Part shown: positions 1 through 11,124 of the stretch, piece after piece
How positions within the stretch are numbered: position 1 is the first letter of the stretch
Layout of the letters: the number at the start of each line of letters is the position of its first letter
NCBI GenBank assembly: GCA_963920635.1
Contig: OY987306.1
Coordinates: forward strand, 10,682,001-10,746,000
Direction: 5' to 3'
Length of the DNA: 64,000 bases
Source: Pseudeuparius sepicola
Lineage: Eukaryota; Arthropoda; Insecta; Coleoptera; Anthribidae
Made by a program: the position numbers and the translations under genes
The notes under the pieces: generated by a model
Databases searched by the model: none
Told to the model about the DNA's origin: nothing
Seen by the model: only the letters and a program-made list of their open reading frames with translations

Positions 1-1529
1 TTTTGCTGATGAAGCTGTTACTAGTTACAGTTTAAATAAATCTCTTGCTGCATCTCTCTGTGATTTTTCGTTATTTCTTCTGAAGTAATTTAAAATTCGT
101 TCTTTCTCGTCCTACTAATTCTAAACACAATTTTTCTCTTCCTGTCGATCTCAATCTTCGATACAGCTTACATATAAAAGAAGCACTCTAACACTTCTAT
201 TTGGATATTTGCGAGAATACCTACTCCTCAAATTTTCTACGTGTCTTTTATTATTTTTGATAAAGACATTTAAAATATCACAGCATTCTTCTTTTAAAAA
301 CATTTTTTAAAACTGGAACTAGTAACGGCTTCAGTAAAAAAATTTTAAGATTAATCTGACAGGTAAATAGAAATATTGAACTTATACAGCCTCCTTGATT
401 GTCAGTTTTATTATCACGGCTAACCTGATTGTCATAAATTTGGTTTTATTGTTTGGCCTACCCGGATAGAAGATCAGACACTAATCATGAGACGTATCTA
501 GTTTAATGGAGCTTTTCCGATAAATATGTCGGAAACGGTTGGAGACAAATAGGTCAAATTATATATCGTTGGAATCAGAATTTGTTATGAGAAAATCACT
601 TTTATTTCCGCTATAACCAGATGTTATTTAAAAAAAAAACTAAATATTCAGGAATACCACTTGAAGGTTGTGTAATGGTTGTGTAGGAAAAATATATATT
701 TTTTATTTTGCAAAAAATGTTTTTTCGCGATAACTTTTTTACCGACCCCCGTATATAAAATTAGAGCCTACACCATCGAATTCCTCTTAATTTTTACTAC
801 AATATCATTTTTGAATGACGAATTTATGCTTGTCTCCTCGTAACGCACTTTTCCGCTTGGATGGGCCACCCTGTACTGCTCTGTTTTTTTATAAGAAGAT
901 GAGACGAAAATTCTCTATGAACAATGTGCCTCAACACAGAGGTGTCTTGGGGCACATTGTCACCTACTCAAAACAAACATTCACTGTGTAAATGTAAAAC
1001 AACTATAGTTCCTTATAAAAACTAACAATGATTTAGATATCCTTTTCCATGTTTAAATTATTAGTCCATGTTAAACCAAAGTTTAAACTTGATTTTTTCC
1101 CAAGTGTAATAGGTCTGGCATCATTGTAAACTGAGACTGAATACATACAATGGCACTAATCTTGATAGCATGTGTACTGAAGGGAGATCAAGTTGTTTGA
1201 GTCAATCATAGGAAAAAAAACAAAACCACGAAAAACATTTTTCCTGACGTCAAACTACACGTAATATGCCATGCCGTAAAATAGAAAAATCCCCATATAT
1301 TTGGTCGACCTTGCATATTTCGTGGACGTGAACAATGTGGTTTTTAACTTCACTATCATAGTGAATAGAAAGTTGAGTAGACTAGTTTTAAATTTAACAC
1401 TTTATCACCACTTGATCAAAAAGTACCTACAATCTACAATTTCTGAAAAGCTAACTTTAATATGATGTACTGACTGACTGGACACCAATATACGGCCAAT
1501 ACGGCATGTAATGAATTCTATAATCTGTT
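1..1529. other. AT-rich intergenic DNA without recognised genes
   Basis: No convincing ORF or RNA gene is seen. The stretch contains an inverted repeat at about 919-960 whose arms read ACAATGTGCC and GGCACATTGT. It also contains a sequence at about 859-874 (GGGCCACCCTGTA) that looks like the end of a mariner-type MITE. The rest appears to be old unclassified repeat or intergenic sequence. Confidence 0.5.
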
Positions 1530-1798
1530 GTCAGCCGCAGTGGCGTGAACAGAAATTGTGTCTGGGGGGGGGGGGGGTTCGGGGGTTAAGCGAATGGAGG
1601 TTTAGGGGAGGGAGAATGGGAGGGGGGGAGAAAAATCTAAGACTGGTAGTTAAAGAATATACTAAAAATTAACAAAAAATCTATTCTTAAAAAGGAACAA
1701 AACTGATTTTAATAAACCTACAATCCAAAATCAAGTTTTCGTTTTTTGGATTTGGACTTGGACTAAGAGTTCCGACTACTATCCGACCTGAAAACATC

Positions 1799-2639
1799 CC
1801 ATATAGCATCTAATATTTTTTGAATATACAAAATAAGTTCCTAATGTGCAAAAAATATTCCCGGATATTTATAAAATATTCTTAAAATATTTTACGAAAT
1901 ATGTTCAATAAGTGCATAATATAACCAAGATATTTGTTAAACGCAGATACAAATATATTAGATGAATGTCCAAACGATGTATATTTCCACAATATCTTGT
2001 GTAACATATTCCTAACTTAGAGGTTCTTATAAATATTTACAAATTGAACATTTAACTTAAATACATTACAGGCACGTTCACCTTAGGAATGTACAATTTT
2101 GGAATATTGCTGGAACATGTTAAATAGTATATTCATACAGCAAATATCTTATGAATGTTCACAAATGGTTGTATAAGACATTCACGATATACTTATCTTA
2201 TCAATGTTCACGAGTGGCGATGACTGGAATATCATGACGTCGCCGAGATTCTAGCTTACACTATTTTTAGCTAATATTTCCAAGTACGTCGATGGCTCAG
2301 TTGGTCAGAGCGTTGAACTTGTAAATCGATGGTCGTAGGTTCGAACCCTGCACCCAGAGTTAGCGTTTTTTTTTTATTTTATAATTTACACGTGAATATT
2401 AAATGGATATACATAGAATATACAAAAATGCTTCTGAAGTTTTAAATTAATCTTCAATGAATATTTGTGGATATTTATAATACGTGAAATAGTACCTTCA
2501 AAAGGCAAACACCTGAATGTTGCCTGAATGTTCAGATAATGTTTCTACAGTTTTTATGAATATTTCTACAACCTACAATATGCATGTTCTCTGAAAAAAT
2601 ATTATCGGAATATTCCGCCAATGTAATTTTGCTATATGG
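1799..2639. mobile_element. MITE-like insert nested in the hAT element
   Basis: The sequence is bounded by short inverted termini, CCATATAGCA on the left and TGCTATATGG on the right. It is very AT-rich, full of AATATT-type motifs, and holds a tRNA-like segment near 2288-2362. It lies wholly inside the hAT-like element. No target duplication could be confirmed by eye, so the boundaries are approximate and the superfamily is unknown. Confidence 0.4.
2288..2362 (+). ncRNA. tRNA-Thr-like (SINE-type) segment, not a functional tRNA
   Basis: An A-box-like stretch (TGGCTCAGTTGG), a D-arm GCTC/GAGC, an anticodon-loop-like CTTGTAA (anticodon TGT) and a B box (GGTTCGAACCC) occur in the right order and spacing for a tRNA. 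The T arm pairs (GTAGG/CCTGC), but the two acceptor halves do not. This is therefore better read as the tRNA-derived head of a SINE or MITE with an internal pol III promoter than as a working tRNA gene. Confidence 0.5.
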
Positions 2640-3212
2640 CATTAGCCTTGCGATACCGCGGCGAGTTATTTTCCCGAAAATCTGTTTGCCCCGAGTCCCG
2701 ATTGACCCCAGCGAAGCGTCCCGATTCGTCCCATTTGACGGTACACATGTATTTGATCATCTGTATTCTGTACCCCTACTCCTGTAGCTACGACGCAGAA
2801 GGAGAACTGTACAGTGCAATTATTATCATTCTCCGAATATCCGTTTTTAGACTACAAAGTGTGCATTTGTTTTGACTCATAAAAGATAACATTTTTGTTT
2901 AATAGAGTAGTTTAGTAGAGTAGTTTTTCTGTTTTTCTTCTGTTTTCCATTTTTTTCTTCACTTTTCGCTTGAAAATTTAACCCGCTAGGGGGGGGGGGG
3001 TTGAACCCCCGAAACCCCCCCCCCCATGGGCACGCCACTGGTCAGCCGTCGGGGCCAATTCCCGCCTTGGTTTTTTTCAGTAATTCAATGCCAGTACAGA
3101 TCGAATAAAACCCCGTTTAAAAAAGTCGGTGTGAAAGTTGCGTAGAATGGTTAAATATAATAGGGGACGTCCGGGTACAGTGGCCACCTTTTTGTAAATG
3201 TACCTGTAGTTA

Positions 3213-3264
3213 TCTTATATCCTATATCCTATATCCTATATCCTATATCCTATTATATCCTATA
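3213..3264. repeat. 7 bp tandem repeat (CCTATAT)n
   Basis: About seven copies of a 7 bp unit CCTATAT are directly visible, with one shortened unit near the end. This is a simple minisatellite with no evident function. Confidence 0.85.
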
Positions 3265-3301
3265 CTTAGTTATCTTTGTAACTAACTAACATTACAAGTC
3301 G

Positions 3302-4584
3302 TTAAATCATGTCGTGTTCTGGATGTCCCTTTGGTGTATATGGATCTGGTAAATGTATTAGTTCTATATTTTGGACAAGAACGCTGCTATCATCTGGCAC
3401 GAGAGGAAAAACAAACTTATTTTCCTTTTTTCGTAGAAAGCTAAACTGATATTCTTCTCCATTGGACTTCTGTACAATCTGGCCTACGTAACATCTGCCC
3501 AGGGGCGTGCAGTCCATGGAAGCAAGGGAAGCAGTGCTTCCCCTAAACCAAAACAATGTAAAATGATAAAATGTAATTTTTGAATTTTTAACTGCAATTA
3601 GAATTTTTAACAGCAATTAGTTTAGTTATCTAGGTATCTCAAAAACGCTAAAAAATATCTTATGTATCATAAATATATCAAATCTACAATATGTTATGCC
3701 TATAGCAAATGCGGCGTTGACTCCGACTGCGCCCATCCTACCGAGCGACAGTACAGTACAATGTAAGCTATGCCGGCCGGCGGCCGCTAGCTTTTCTGTA
3801 GCGTTCGATAGTTGAGAGGTTATTGAACTTTCCACCTCCACCGCACTGGCTGACGCGAGTGAGAACGCCTGTTTTAAGCGGGCGTGGAAGCTATCGTTGC
3901 AGTAGGTTCTTTGTATAGTTTAGTTGGTTTTGATCTGCGTCGGTGCGTCGCGCGCGTCGTATCTCGGGCGATATGGAAGACAATAATACGGACGTGGAGA
4001 TGCAAATACCGTCGACTTCGGCTGTCGGGAATGACGTTGAAAATGTTAAGGTTGGACAATTATTAAGTAAGAAGAGTGTATGTGAATGTGTAGTGTATGC
4101 CTTAATAATAAAGGGATTTTCAACATTAAACTTTCCGGATAAGCTTCAATTAATTACAAACGGAAGAGCAAAACCCCCTATGAAAAATTTAACCACAAAA
4201 ATGAATGAATGAATTTCACAGATATCGCTGTTGTCTATTGAGAATATACTTCTCCAGAACATGTTAGAGCATCGACGTTTTTATCATGACGTCATTGACG
4301 AATTCGCAAAAAGTGATCGAAGAATCGAATTTCATTACAAATATGTAAGTTTTTAAACATTGCTTCCCTTACTTAAAATGTCACCGCACGCCCCTGCATC
4401 TGCCAGTTCCCTTCGTTACAAATTTAACTAAAACAAATGAAATGCTGCGTAGTTCACTTAAATCTTTAAGTTGGTTTTCGTTTTCGTCAAAAAGGTCGAC
4501 TTGGTCAGAATCCGTAAAGTCAGTCGAGTTTAAAGGATTTTCTTCCAAACCTGGAGAATTATTAGCCAAGTCTGAGTTGCCCAT
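3302..4584 (-). pseudogene. Pogo/Tigger-like C-terminal fragment split by a hAT insertion
   Basis: Two minus-strand open frames, 4397-4584 and 3302-3499, are in register if the hAT element between them (3500-4396 plus one TSD) is removed. The combined tail has acidic and basic stretches followed by a module with YVGQIV, FSFLRKK and FVFP. I associate this module with the C-terminal extension of insect pogo/CENP-B-type transposases and related domesticated proteins; that is recollection of the family, not a search. Further upstream (about 4585-4760) minus-strand reading shows a basic, NLS-like region in a shifted frame, so the gene was probably already decaying. No catalytic core is present in this window. 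Confidence 0.4.
3500..4396. mobile_element. hAT-like element with 8 bp TSD CATCTGCC
   Basis: The terminal inverted repeats are CAGGGGCGTGC and GCACGCCCCTG. The flanking 8 bp direct repeats CATCTGCC (3492-3499 and 4397-4404) are perfect. Inside, plus-strand reading around 3973-4212 gives a short ORF that may be a remnant of a hAT-type ORF start, followed by a degenerate continuation to about 4350. It is non-autonomous. It interrupts an older minus-strand ORF. Confidence 0.85.
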
Positions 4585-5910
4585 GAAGTTGTTAGACTTT
4601 CTTTTAATTGATTTTCGTATCTTTCTTGATTTACATTACAAGACGTGGAAGGTTCAACATTATTTAAATCGAATTTTAATTGGTCATCATTCAAACATTT
4701 GCGTTTAATCCTAACAGCTTTTTCTATTCTTTTCTTTGGTTTGTTTTTGTTTTCTTCCTTTATGTTTTGGTATGTGAGAGTATCGGTTAATATTTCAAAT
4801 CGAAAAAAAAATATTTTCGTTTTTTATTTACTATTAAGATTCATAATCAAAAATAAAAAAGTGTGAAACAGGCCCATTAGCCCAACCAACAATATCACAT
4901 ATCTGGGGGTGCTGCTGGATGGATTATTAAGGTGGTATATATATATATATATTAATCGTCTGGTGATTAAGATTAGATCCTTCTTGGGTAAGTTTGATAT
5001 GCGCTTTTGTCTGGATTTATAAATAGTCAACAGTTGATCACACTTTATTATACTTGTAACGGTCTGGCTAGGACTCTTAATTAATCGTTAGGTGAACCTA
5101 TGATAAAGAGCAAATAAAAGGTAATAAACGAACCAGAATGTAAAGTATATGTATAATTTTTCCCTTTGTAGAATAAGAACAATCACTAACCTACTGCAAT
5201 TATTTTGACTGGCCAGCCCACTAAAAATACGTACATCTAAAGAAACAAGAATAACTAGGACCTTAACACATTAAAATACGCTCTATTAAAATTAACATTG
5301 ACTTGTCTCCAACACCTCAACAATAGTCTCTCATGGAACGAACTCACTCGTAATATTTTGGGACGCTGGCTGTTGCCGCCCGGTGTGAAGGTCAAGGATG
5401 TCGTGCTTCCCTCGGACTTCTGACCCACCAGTTCTCCGACCTCAATCTTCCAGGGCATCGGTGTCAGCCTCGTTCGCGGCCCTTCGTACTATACTGTTGG
5501 TGGACAATCCGGCAAATCTCGCTCGACGAAATGTTTATAAATTATATAACCCACACCATATCTCTAAAATATCAATGAAAAACACTATTCTTAGTATACA
5601 TTGATCAAAAAATTCACAGACCGATTGCATCTTACCCTGAACAGTATCTGGTTCAGCTTATTTGCTATATGTTAGACACTTTCTAGGAAATATGGCAGCC
5701 TGACTATTTTTAATGTTTTCGGTTTGGTGTTGAAGACGCAAATGCCTTTCTTTATGCTCCTAGTGAGCTGTATATTTTTTGTACATAGGTTTTTTTTCTC
5801 GCGCGTCGATTTTATTTTAATCGGTCTGCTTTTACAGGGTGGTGCTATATTAATTTAGGTTAAAGGAAACTTTATTTATTTTATAATTATTGCCCTGCCT
5901 GTACCGTTGC
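4405..5910. other. Intergenic DNA, decayed repeats
   Basis: Apart from the 5' part of the pogo-like fragment (to about 4760) and a (TA)n run at about 4937-4952, I recognise nothing. Small open frames at 5255-5458 (minus) and 5398-5604 (plus) overlap each other and match no family I know, so they are left uncalled. Confidence 0.4.
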
Positions 5911-6031
5911 ATACTTTTGTTGAGTCGCTTATCAGGTACGGAATTGTTGCATGGGTTGGAGCATACAATAATCACATACAACGATTAGAGAATATTCAAA
6001 AATGAATTTTGGGGATTATTTTTAAAAAACC
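5911..6031 (+). pseudogene. LINE reverse-transcriptase C-terminal fragment
   Basis: Plus-strand translation near 5920-6030 reads RYGIVAW followed by a segment ending near IIFKKPR. This resembles the thumb/C-terminal region of jockey/CR1-type LINE reverse transcriptases (typically RYGI.AWGG...IQ..ILKII). A stop codon interrupts it and it ends at the (AAT)n tract at about 6045-6066. It is a short relic. Confidence 0.5.
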
Positions 6032-6044
6032 TAGGTTATTTCCA

Positions 6045-6066
6045 ATAATAATAATAATAATAATAA
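6045..6066. repeat. (AAT)n microsatellite
   Basis: About seven AAT units. It separates the LINE RT relic from the following plus-strand retroelement ORF and may be an old retroelement tail or a preferred insertion site. Confidence 0.8.
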
Positions 6067-6551
6067 CAGACCGGACCTTATAATAGTTGATAAAATTTCT
6101 AGGAAGACAACTCTGATTGATGTGGCCATCCCGAACAACAACAACCTGCGTGTGAAGCAAGTCGAGAAGATCGCGAAGTACAGAGACTTAGAAGAACGAA
6201 TTAGAAGGCAATGGGAAATGGACAACGTTCAGACGATTCCAATCATCGTGTCAACAACTGGTGTCATACCAAAAAGTGTGCTGAGAAACATCAAAGAGCT
6301 GGGTCTAACTGATAATCTTTACAGGTCCATGCAGAAAGCGGTACTACTTGCGACAGCCCGAACCGTCAGGAAATTCATGGGGAGTGCAGGAACGTCCAAC
6401 AACATCAATGTCACCTAAGGCCCGATAACATGGCAAGGGTCTCGTCCGAGCCAGATCCTTTTGGTATCCGGGATACCCGGGATCTGAGTGAATGTTCCCC
6501 GTAGAGGGAGTGCGAATGCCTTTTGGCTAAGTCGAGATAATAATAATAATA
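6067..6551 (+). mobile_element. 5'-truncated non-LTR retrotransposon 3' end
   Basis: An open frame runs to the stop at 6418. It contains LIDVAIP, a charged helical stretch and RKFMG near its end. I recognise this as the C-terminal tail found after the RT in a group of insect LINE ORFs (LIDVAIP...KY.DL...IQ..W...IPIIVGATG). After the stop comes a GC-richer 3' UTR with CCGGGATACCCGGGATC-type palindromic sequence, then an (ATA)n tail at about 6537-6551. The 5' part, including the RT core, is missing. The tail abuts the tail of a LINE on the other strand. Confidence 0.6.
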
Positions 6552-6774
6552 GCGTTTATTTGCAGAAGTTACAATTGGAGTATAGGTATTTATATTTAAG
6601 TATTAGATAGAACCTACCTAAGTATAATATCATTCTGCAAAAGGAGCCAAAAGGCAGTTTGCACTGATATAAATTTGGCACCTCTTTCAACAAAACAAAC
6701 TATTAACTAAGTTCGCTGTGAAACAATGAAAATTACAACTTAAAACTATGCATATTAACATATTGCTATTAATA

Positions 6775-8234
6775 TTAACCCATTAGTGCATAATGTCCCC
6801 TTAAAGGGACGGCAATTTCTTAGTCAACCAGGCTCACACTATTCAGCCAACTTAACCTAGAATTTGTGAGAGGCATATTTTGACGTTGTCACATCCACTG
6901 TATATTGAAAATCAAGTGCAATTTGTGTTTTGATTGTGAGAGATACAGTACGAATCTGTCATGGATCCAAGTTTGTATTCGACTAGGCGCGGCGGGTAAG
7001 TGATATTGAGTTTTTTATTATATACTTTGTAGATTTATTTGCAAATTTTAGTTTTCTGTACACTATAATGTACAGATGGATAACTTATTGTTTGGTGGTA
7101 GTTGATGAACCGCAGTGTCATTTTTGTAGCCCAAAAATTCATTGTCCCTTACAAGAGACGTCATGCAGTAAATACCACTGACATTTTACAACCTATTTCA
7201 GGTTGGTTTTGCATGAACCATTGGCAATTATAAAAGAGGATAACACGGAAAGTGCTGACATATTTATGGTGCCTCCCGATGAAGATGGTGACCTGACAGA
7301 CGCCGACAGCGATAAATCCGATGATGAACACGAAGCTGATCCGAATAATTTTGGTGCAGCAACCTACAGAGCCGAGTGTGAAGCTATAATTCGCACAAAA
7401 ACTCCTCCAGAATTTGGCTCGGATGACAAAATTCTCCTGTCACATTACATAAGAACTAAATGTCCAGAACCTATGTCTCCAGAACTTTGATGATGTGATT
7501 ATTGTCCAGTGGAAGGACAACAAGGTTGTAATCGTAGCATCAAACTTTGACACAGAATCATCTTTATCGACAAGATCTGTCATGCGGTATTCTCGGGAAA
7601 CTAAATCCAAAATAAAAGTTGCTCAACCAGGTGCAATATATAATTACAACCTTGGAATGAGAGGACTAGATAAGTTGGACAATATGGTAGCAAATTATAG
7701 AACTCGGATGAGACAGTGCAAGTGGTGGTGGCCAATTTTTGCTTACCTTTTTGACATGAGTGTTGTCAATGCTTGGTTGTTATTGAGGAAAATCCACCCT
7801 GACAATTCCGTCTGTGCCAGTTTTCTACCATTTACAATAAATATTGCCATTTTATTTTATTACATTTATACGGTGTCAAATCCAACAAAGGAAAAGTTAT
7901 TCCACGACATCCAGATGTGAGATTTGATAGAGCAGATAAATTGGTTGAGTATTCCCAGACTGATCGAAGATGTGCCTTATGCGGGAAAAAGACAAATTTT
8001 GTTTGTACTAAAAGCAACATAGGGTTACATCCTAAAGAATGCTTTAGGTTCTATCATACTGGATAGTTACATTGCGCATGAAGTCCCTTAAAAGGGACGT
8101 CCCTTATTTTTGAAAATTTTAGTATGTTATCTAGTTTATATTTTTTGTGTGTTTTTAGGTATCTTTCAATAAATATATAAGCAAAATTAAAGTTAATTTT
8201 TCTTAAATTATAACCTCATGCACTAATGGGTTAA
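6775..8234 (+). mobile_element. piggyBac element, internally deleted
   Basis: Both ends carry the TTAA target (6775-6778 and 8231-8234) followed by inverted termini CCCATTAGTGCAT. Subterminal palindromic motifs CCTTAAAGGGAC and CCCTTAAAAGGGACG are found near the two ends. TTAA specificity and these ends define piggyBac. The transposase is represented only by N- and C-terminal parts, so this copy is non-autonomous. Confidence 0.9.
7203..8064 (+). pseudogene. piggyBac transposase, internally deleted
   Basis: The first frame (7203-7490, no convincing ATG) has an acidic D/E/S-rich N-terminal region followed by the start of the DDE_Tnp_1_7 domain. At about 7490 the reading frame changes. The next frame (7495-7920) carries the end of the catalytic region, with VQWKDNK, a YNLGMRGLDKLD motif and KWWWPIF, as in the C-terminal half of piggyBac transposases. 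Downstream, out of frame, CALCGKK...C and HPKECFRFYHTG (to about 8064) match the terminal Cys-rich domain. The middle with the first catalytic aspartates is deleted. Confidence 0.75.
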
Positions 8235-8259
8235 TCCTAGGAAATCACTCATTGTGCGT

Positions 8260-8892
8260 TTATGTGCTCATGCTAGAGGACTTTGGAAGCGGGTAAACCT
8301 TAGAAATTTTGCAGCTATCTGGAAACTGACTATCCAAAATACATGAATTTATAATGTTAGTTAAATAAGGCACAATTTGAGGACAGCACAGCAGCAACAT
8401 GTCAATACTTAGCTCATCATGTCCAACCGCCCTCGATTTAACATCACAAAGGGAACGCTGAACTGTATCAATATCTATAGTAGAAAAAGAAAAGACTTGT
8501 GTAAGATCAGGAATTCGCTCAGACATGTAGTAATTAATAATTACAGGATCCGGTAATTGCATGCTGGAACTAACCTGAAGAAAATATTCATTAATAACAT
8601 TAGGATTATCCAGAGCTTCAGGCAGCTCAATATGAGATTTTCTGGAACATATAGACAAATCACGCAACCTCCTCCACAAGCCCTTACTATCACCCTTATG
8701 ATTACGAACGCAGTGTTCTAAATATGCTTTCTTTTCTCTTTGTATCATATTGGGTGTTACATTTTTTATAGTTTTGTAATATTTCCATTGCGCAGCCGAC
8801 CGTGTCTTTTTATATTTTTTATAGGCTTTATCAGTTAGTTTCACGAAACTTTTTATTGTATCAGTAAACCAAGGCATCCTTTGTTTTAACAT
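8260..8892 (-). pseudogene. LINE ORF2 fragment between endonuclease and RT
   Basis: A 210-residue open frame reads PWFTDTIKSFVK, then a basic helical region, KKAYLE, KGLWRRLRDL, and finally the start of RT near PLPKSSS. This order is typical of jockey/CR1 LINEs, where the inter-domain region precedes RT motif 0/1. The catalytic RT motifs are missing because the sequence stops at the piggyBac right end. It is a fragment, not a gene of the host. Confidence 0.6.
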
Positions 8893-9856
8893 TTTAACAT
8901 TTTTGAATTAGCCAGAGTTTTAGACATAAACAGTAGTTCTCTTATTCGATATTGATTGACCTGCTACTCGGTCATGGTCACCAAACTCGTCAAAATATTC
9001 AAAAGGATATAAACATAACAAAACCTCAGAAGACAATAATAGCCCAAAGGTGTTATGTGTATATATTGGACCAAAAGTTTATAATGAGTTTATACCGGCT
9101 AACCTGAAGAGTTTGAACTCAAAAAAATGTTTAAAATTGGAAATTCTGTCAAAAGTAAACAGCAGCGATTTATTTTGTGATAAAAATATGTAATGAAGTA
9201 GATGCCGAGAAATCAAATTGCATACAATAATGTAGCAAACACTTCAGCCTAACTCCATTATGATATTATTCTTCTAATATTTCACATAACCTAAAAATAA
9301 ATATTTGGAAATACCAATCTGAAAAAATTTTAATAAAAATCATACCCTGTATTTCACCGCACCATTGCCTTTCGGAACACAATCCACCCCGCAAAATTTC
9401 ATCACCTACCTGTGGTTTCCATTCTCGTAAGCCCCGCGAAGCTTGTCGGTTACACAATACATAAGCTTTAATAAAAATGCGGGGTTGCATGCGCCCAATC
9501 TGTTGCAAACTTCCGGCTTACCTTCGGACACGGACCCTATTTGCGCGGATTTAGCCGCTTCGTGTTTTCGCATTCGTTACATAAAAAACCGGAACTCGCT
9601 GCTTCGCCTTGGAAGCGATCATTTTGAAGAATTGCGTTGTAAAGTTAGTTGAAACAAAAGCTAATACTAATCTATTTGGTCGGGATCTCAGGCATTTTAT
9701 TATTTTCTTTTTGGCAAGCCATTTTCGGCAACAGTAAGTTCATATTTTATAAAGCAACGCAAGGTTGTCCCTTTCCATTTAGAAAAAATATTTTTATTAT
9801 TCTTCTTTAAAAGCACCTTATTTTCATCTGTTTTAGCAATAATGAAAGATGGGGTT

Positions 9857-9905
9857 TTTCGGGCTAGCGCACGGAAACAGCGCATGGAAAAACTTTCCGT
9901 GCGCT
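9857..9905. repeat. Short CpG-containing palindrome
   Basis: CAGCGCACGGAAAG-type arms face each other: GCGCACGGAAAC at 9867 and TTTCCGTGCGCTG ending at 9905, with CGCATGG in the middle. It resembles the larger palindrome at 10296-10416. Confidence 0.6.
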
Positions 9906-10295
9906 GAATAAAAATACCGAATATATGGCCAAAGTCCAGAGAATACTATTCTCTAGACTTTGATATGGCTTTAAAATAGAAATATACAGCAAAGTAAACT
10001 AAATTTAAGAAACTCTATATGCTCTTTGATATTTAACATGTACCTATTTTGTATTTTAATTTGTAAGTGTTTCAATATTTAGATACATTTCTGTAATATT
10101 TTTGACGTTTTATTCACCTTATCTGACAATAACTAATTTGCAACAAAGCACCTTTGAAATAATTTGAGAGTAACCATGGAAACGCATCATACATACCTAC
10201 CAAACACTATATTGCCTGCATTGTTTATTTTTTTCCAATTAAATTTATTATAATATGCCGATTCCGTTTTCAAAAAAGTATAATAAAAAATATCG

Positions 10296-10416
10296 TTCAT
10301 TACAAGTCCAGAAATAGATTTTTCCGTGCTTGCATGACTTCCCGTGTTCGGCTGCGCCTCACACGGGAATTTGTCACGCGCACACGGAAAAATCTTTATT
10401 TCCAGACTCGTAATGA
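10296..10416. repeat. 121 bp imperfect palindrome with CpG-rich centre
   Basis: The outer arms TTCATTAC and GTAATGAA, and the inner arms AGATTTTTCCGTGC and GCACACGGAAAAATCT, are inverted around a CG-rich core (CCCGTGTTCGGC). This belongs to a class of palindromes seen again at 43159-43285 and in both copies of the 54.5-59.6 kb repeat. They may be fold-back MITEs. Confidence 0.65.
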
Positions 10417-11124
10417 AATATACTATTTTTGTTTTGGTTCCTTTTTAACGCGCTTTAATTAGCTTGTAGGTATGTATGAGGTAACTTTGTAAACAAATCT
10501 AACAAATCGAAATTTCATTTCTGTATCGATCTGAAATTTTGCATTTATGCCTGATGATGGAGGAAGGAGGGAGGTGGAGGTGGGGAACATGTAAATCCCT
10601 GACCAGTGGAAGTCCAAGACAAAGTACCGGTCCAAAAATTAGTAGGGGAGAGACGGGTAAATCGGATACACGTTGTTATTATTTATTGATAAATTGACTC
10701 TTGATTGCCATGGAAAAAATAGTCACTTAAGAAAAATAAATATTTAATCTCGTTTTAGCCACCTAGTCGGTTAAAACGGGCTGTTTATATTTTCTAGATT
10801 CTATAATTATATAATAATTAAAATAATATAAATAATACTTATTTGTATACCGAGGCATTGAAGTTCAACTTTTTATAACTCATGTGGAATTTAGTCGCCC
10901 AGGCCTCTGGCCGAGGCAAATAAATAAACTTCAGTGCCGAAGTACATATTATATCTTTTTTTCAAATTGAAAAATGAAGTTTTGTTGGCTAAAATAATTA
11001 AAAAATAAAATTGCCCATCCATGATCCGACAGCGCGCGCTGTTGCTTGACTTCAACGATTGCTCTACCTTGATCAACCACGGCGCATCTTGGAGAAACTT
11101 CCAAACTTCCACATGCAGCTTATG

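Larger units (their letters stand above)
1538..3040. mobile_element. hAT-like non-autonomous element with 8 bp TSD
   Basis: The element begins CAGTGGCGT and ends ACGCCACTG, so the termini are inverted. It is flanked by perfect 8 bp direct repeats GTCAGCCG at 1530-1537 and 3041-3048. An 8 bp duplication and CAGTGGCG-type ends are typical of hAT transposons. Long G/C homopolymer runs lie just inside both ends (about 1563-1577 and 2988-3025). No transposase remains. A second, nested element occupies about 1799-2639. Confidence 0.85.
6535..8990 (-). mobile_element. Minus-strand LINE relic interrupted by piggyBac
   Basis: On the minus strand, an RT-region ORF (8260-8892) leads toward a 3' UTR at about 6552-6774 that ends AATAAACGCT followed by an (ATT)n tail, typical of jockey/CR1-like LINEs. 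The piggyBac element 6775-8234 sits between the two parts. Most of the RT domain is absent, so the LINE carried a deletion or lost sequence before or during the insertion. The 5' limit is uncertain, perhaps near 8985. Confidence 0.5.
8991..11124. other. Intergenic DNA with CpG-rich palindromes
   Basis: No gene is recognised. A moderately GC-rich patch at about 9350-9640 has a small plus-strand ORF (9443-9652) that I cannot assign. Two palindromic elements (9857-9905 and 10296-10416) are listed separately. The rest is AT-rich. Confidence 0.4.

Noticed and set aside
2288..2362. Functional tRNA-Thr gene
   Set aside because: A and B boxes and the T arm are good, but the acceptor stem does not pair and the segment is inside a MITE-like insert.
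3213..3264. CRISPR-like repeat array
   Set aside because: The 7 bp unit has no spacers and is a simple minisatellite in a eukaryotic genome.
6067..6418. Host gene coding for a small charged protein
   Set aside because: The LIDVAIP start, the 3' UTR and the (ATA)n tail identify it as the end of a LINE ORF.
9443..9652. Possible conserved exon in a GC-richer patch
   Set aside because: No splice sites, promoter or motif could be supported by eye. It overlaps a minus-strand frame of similar quality.
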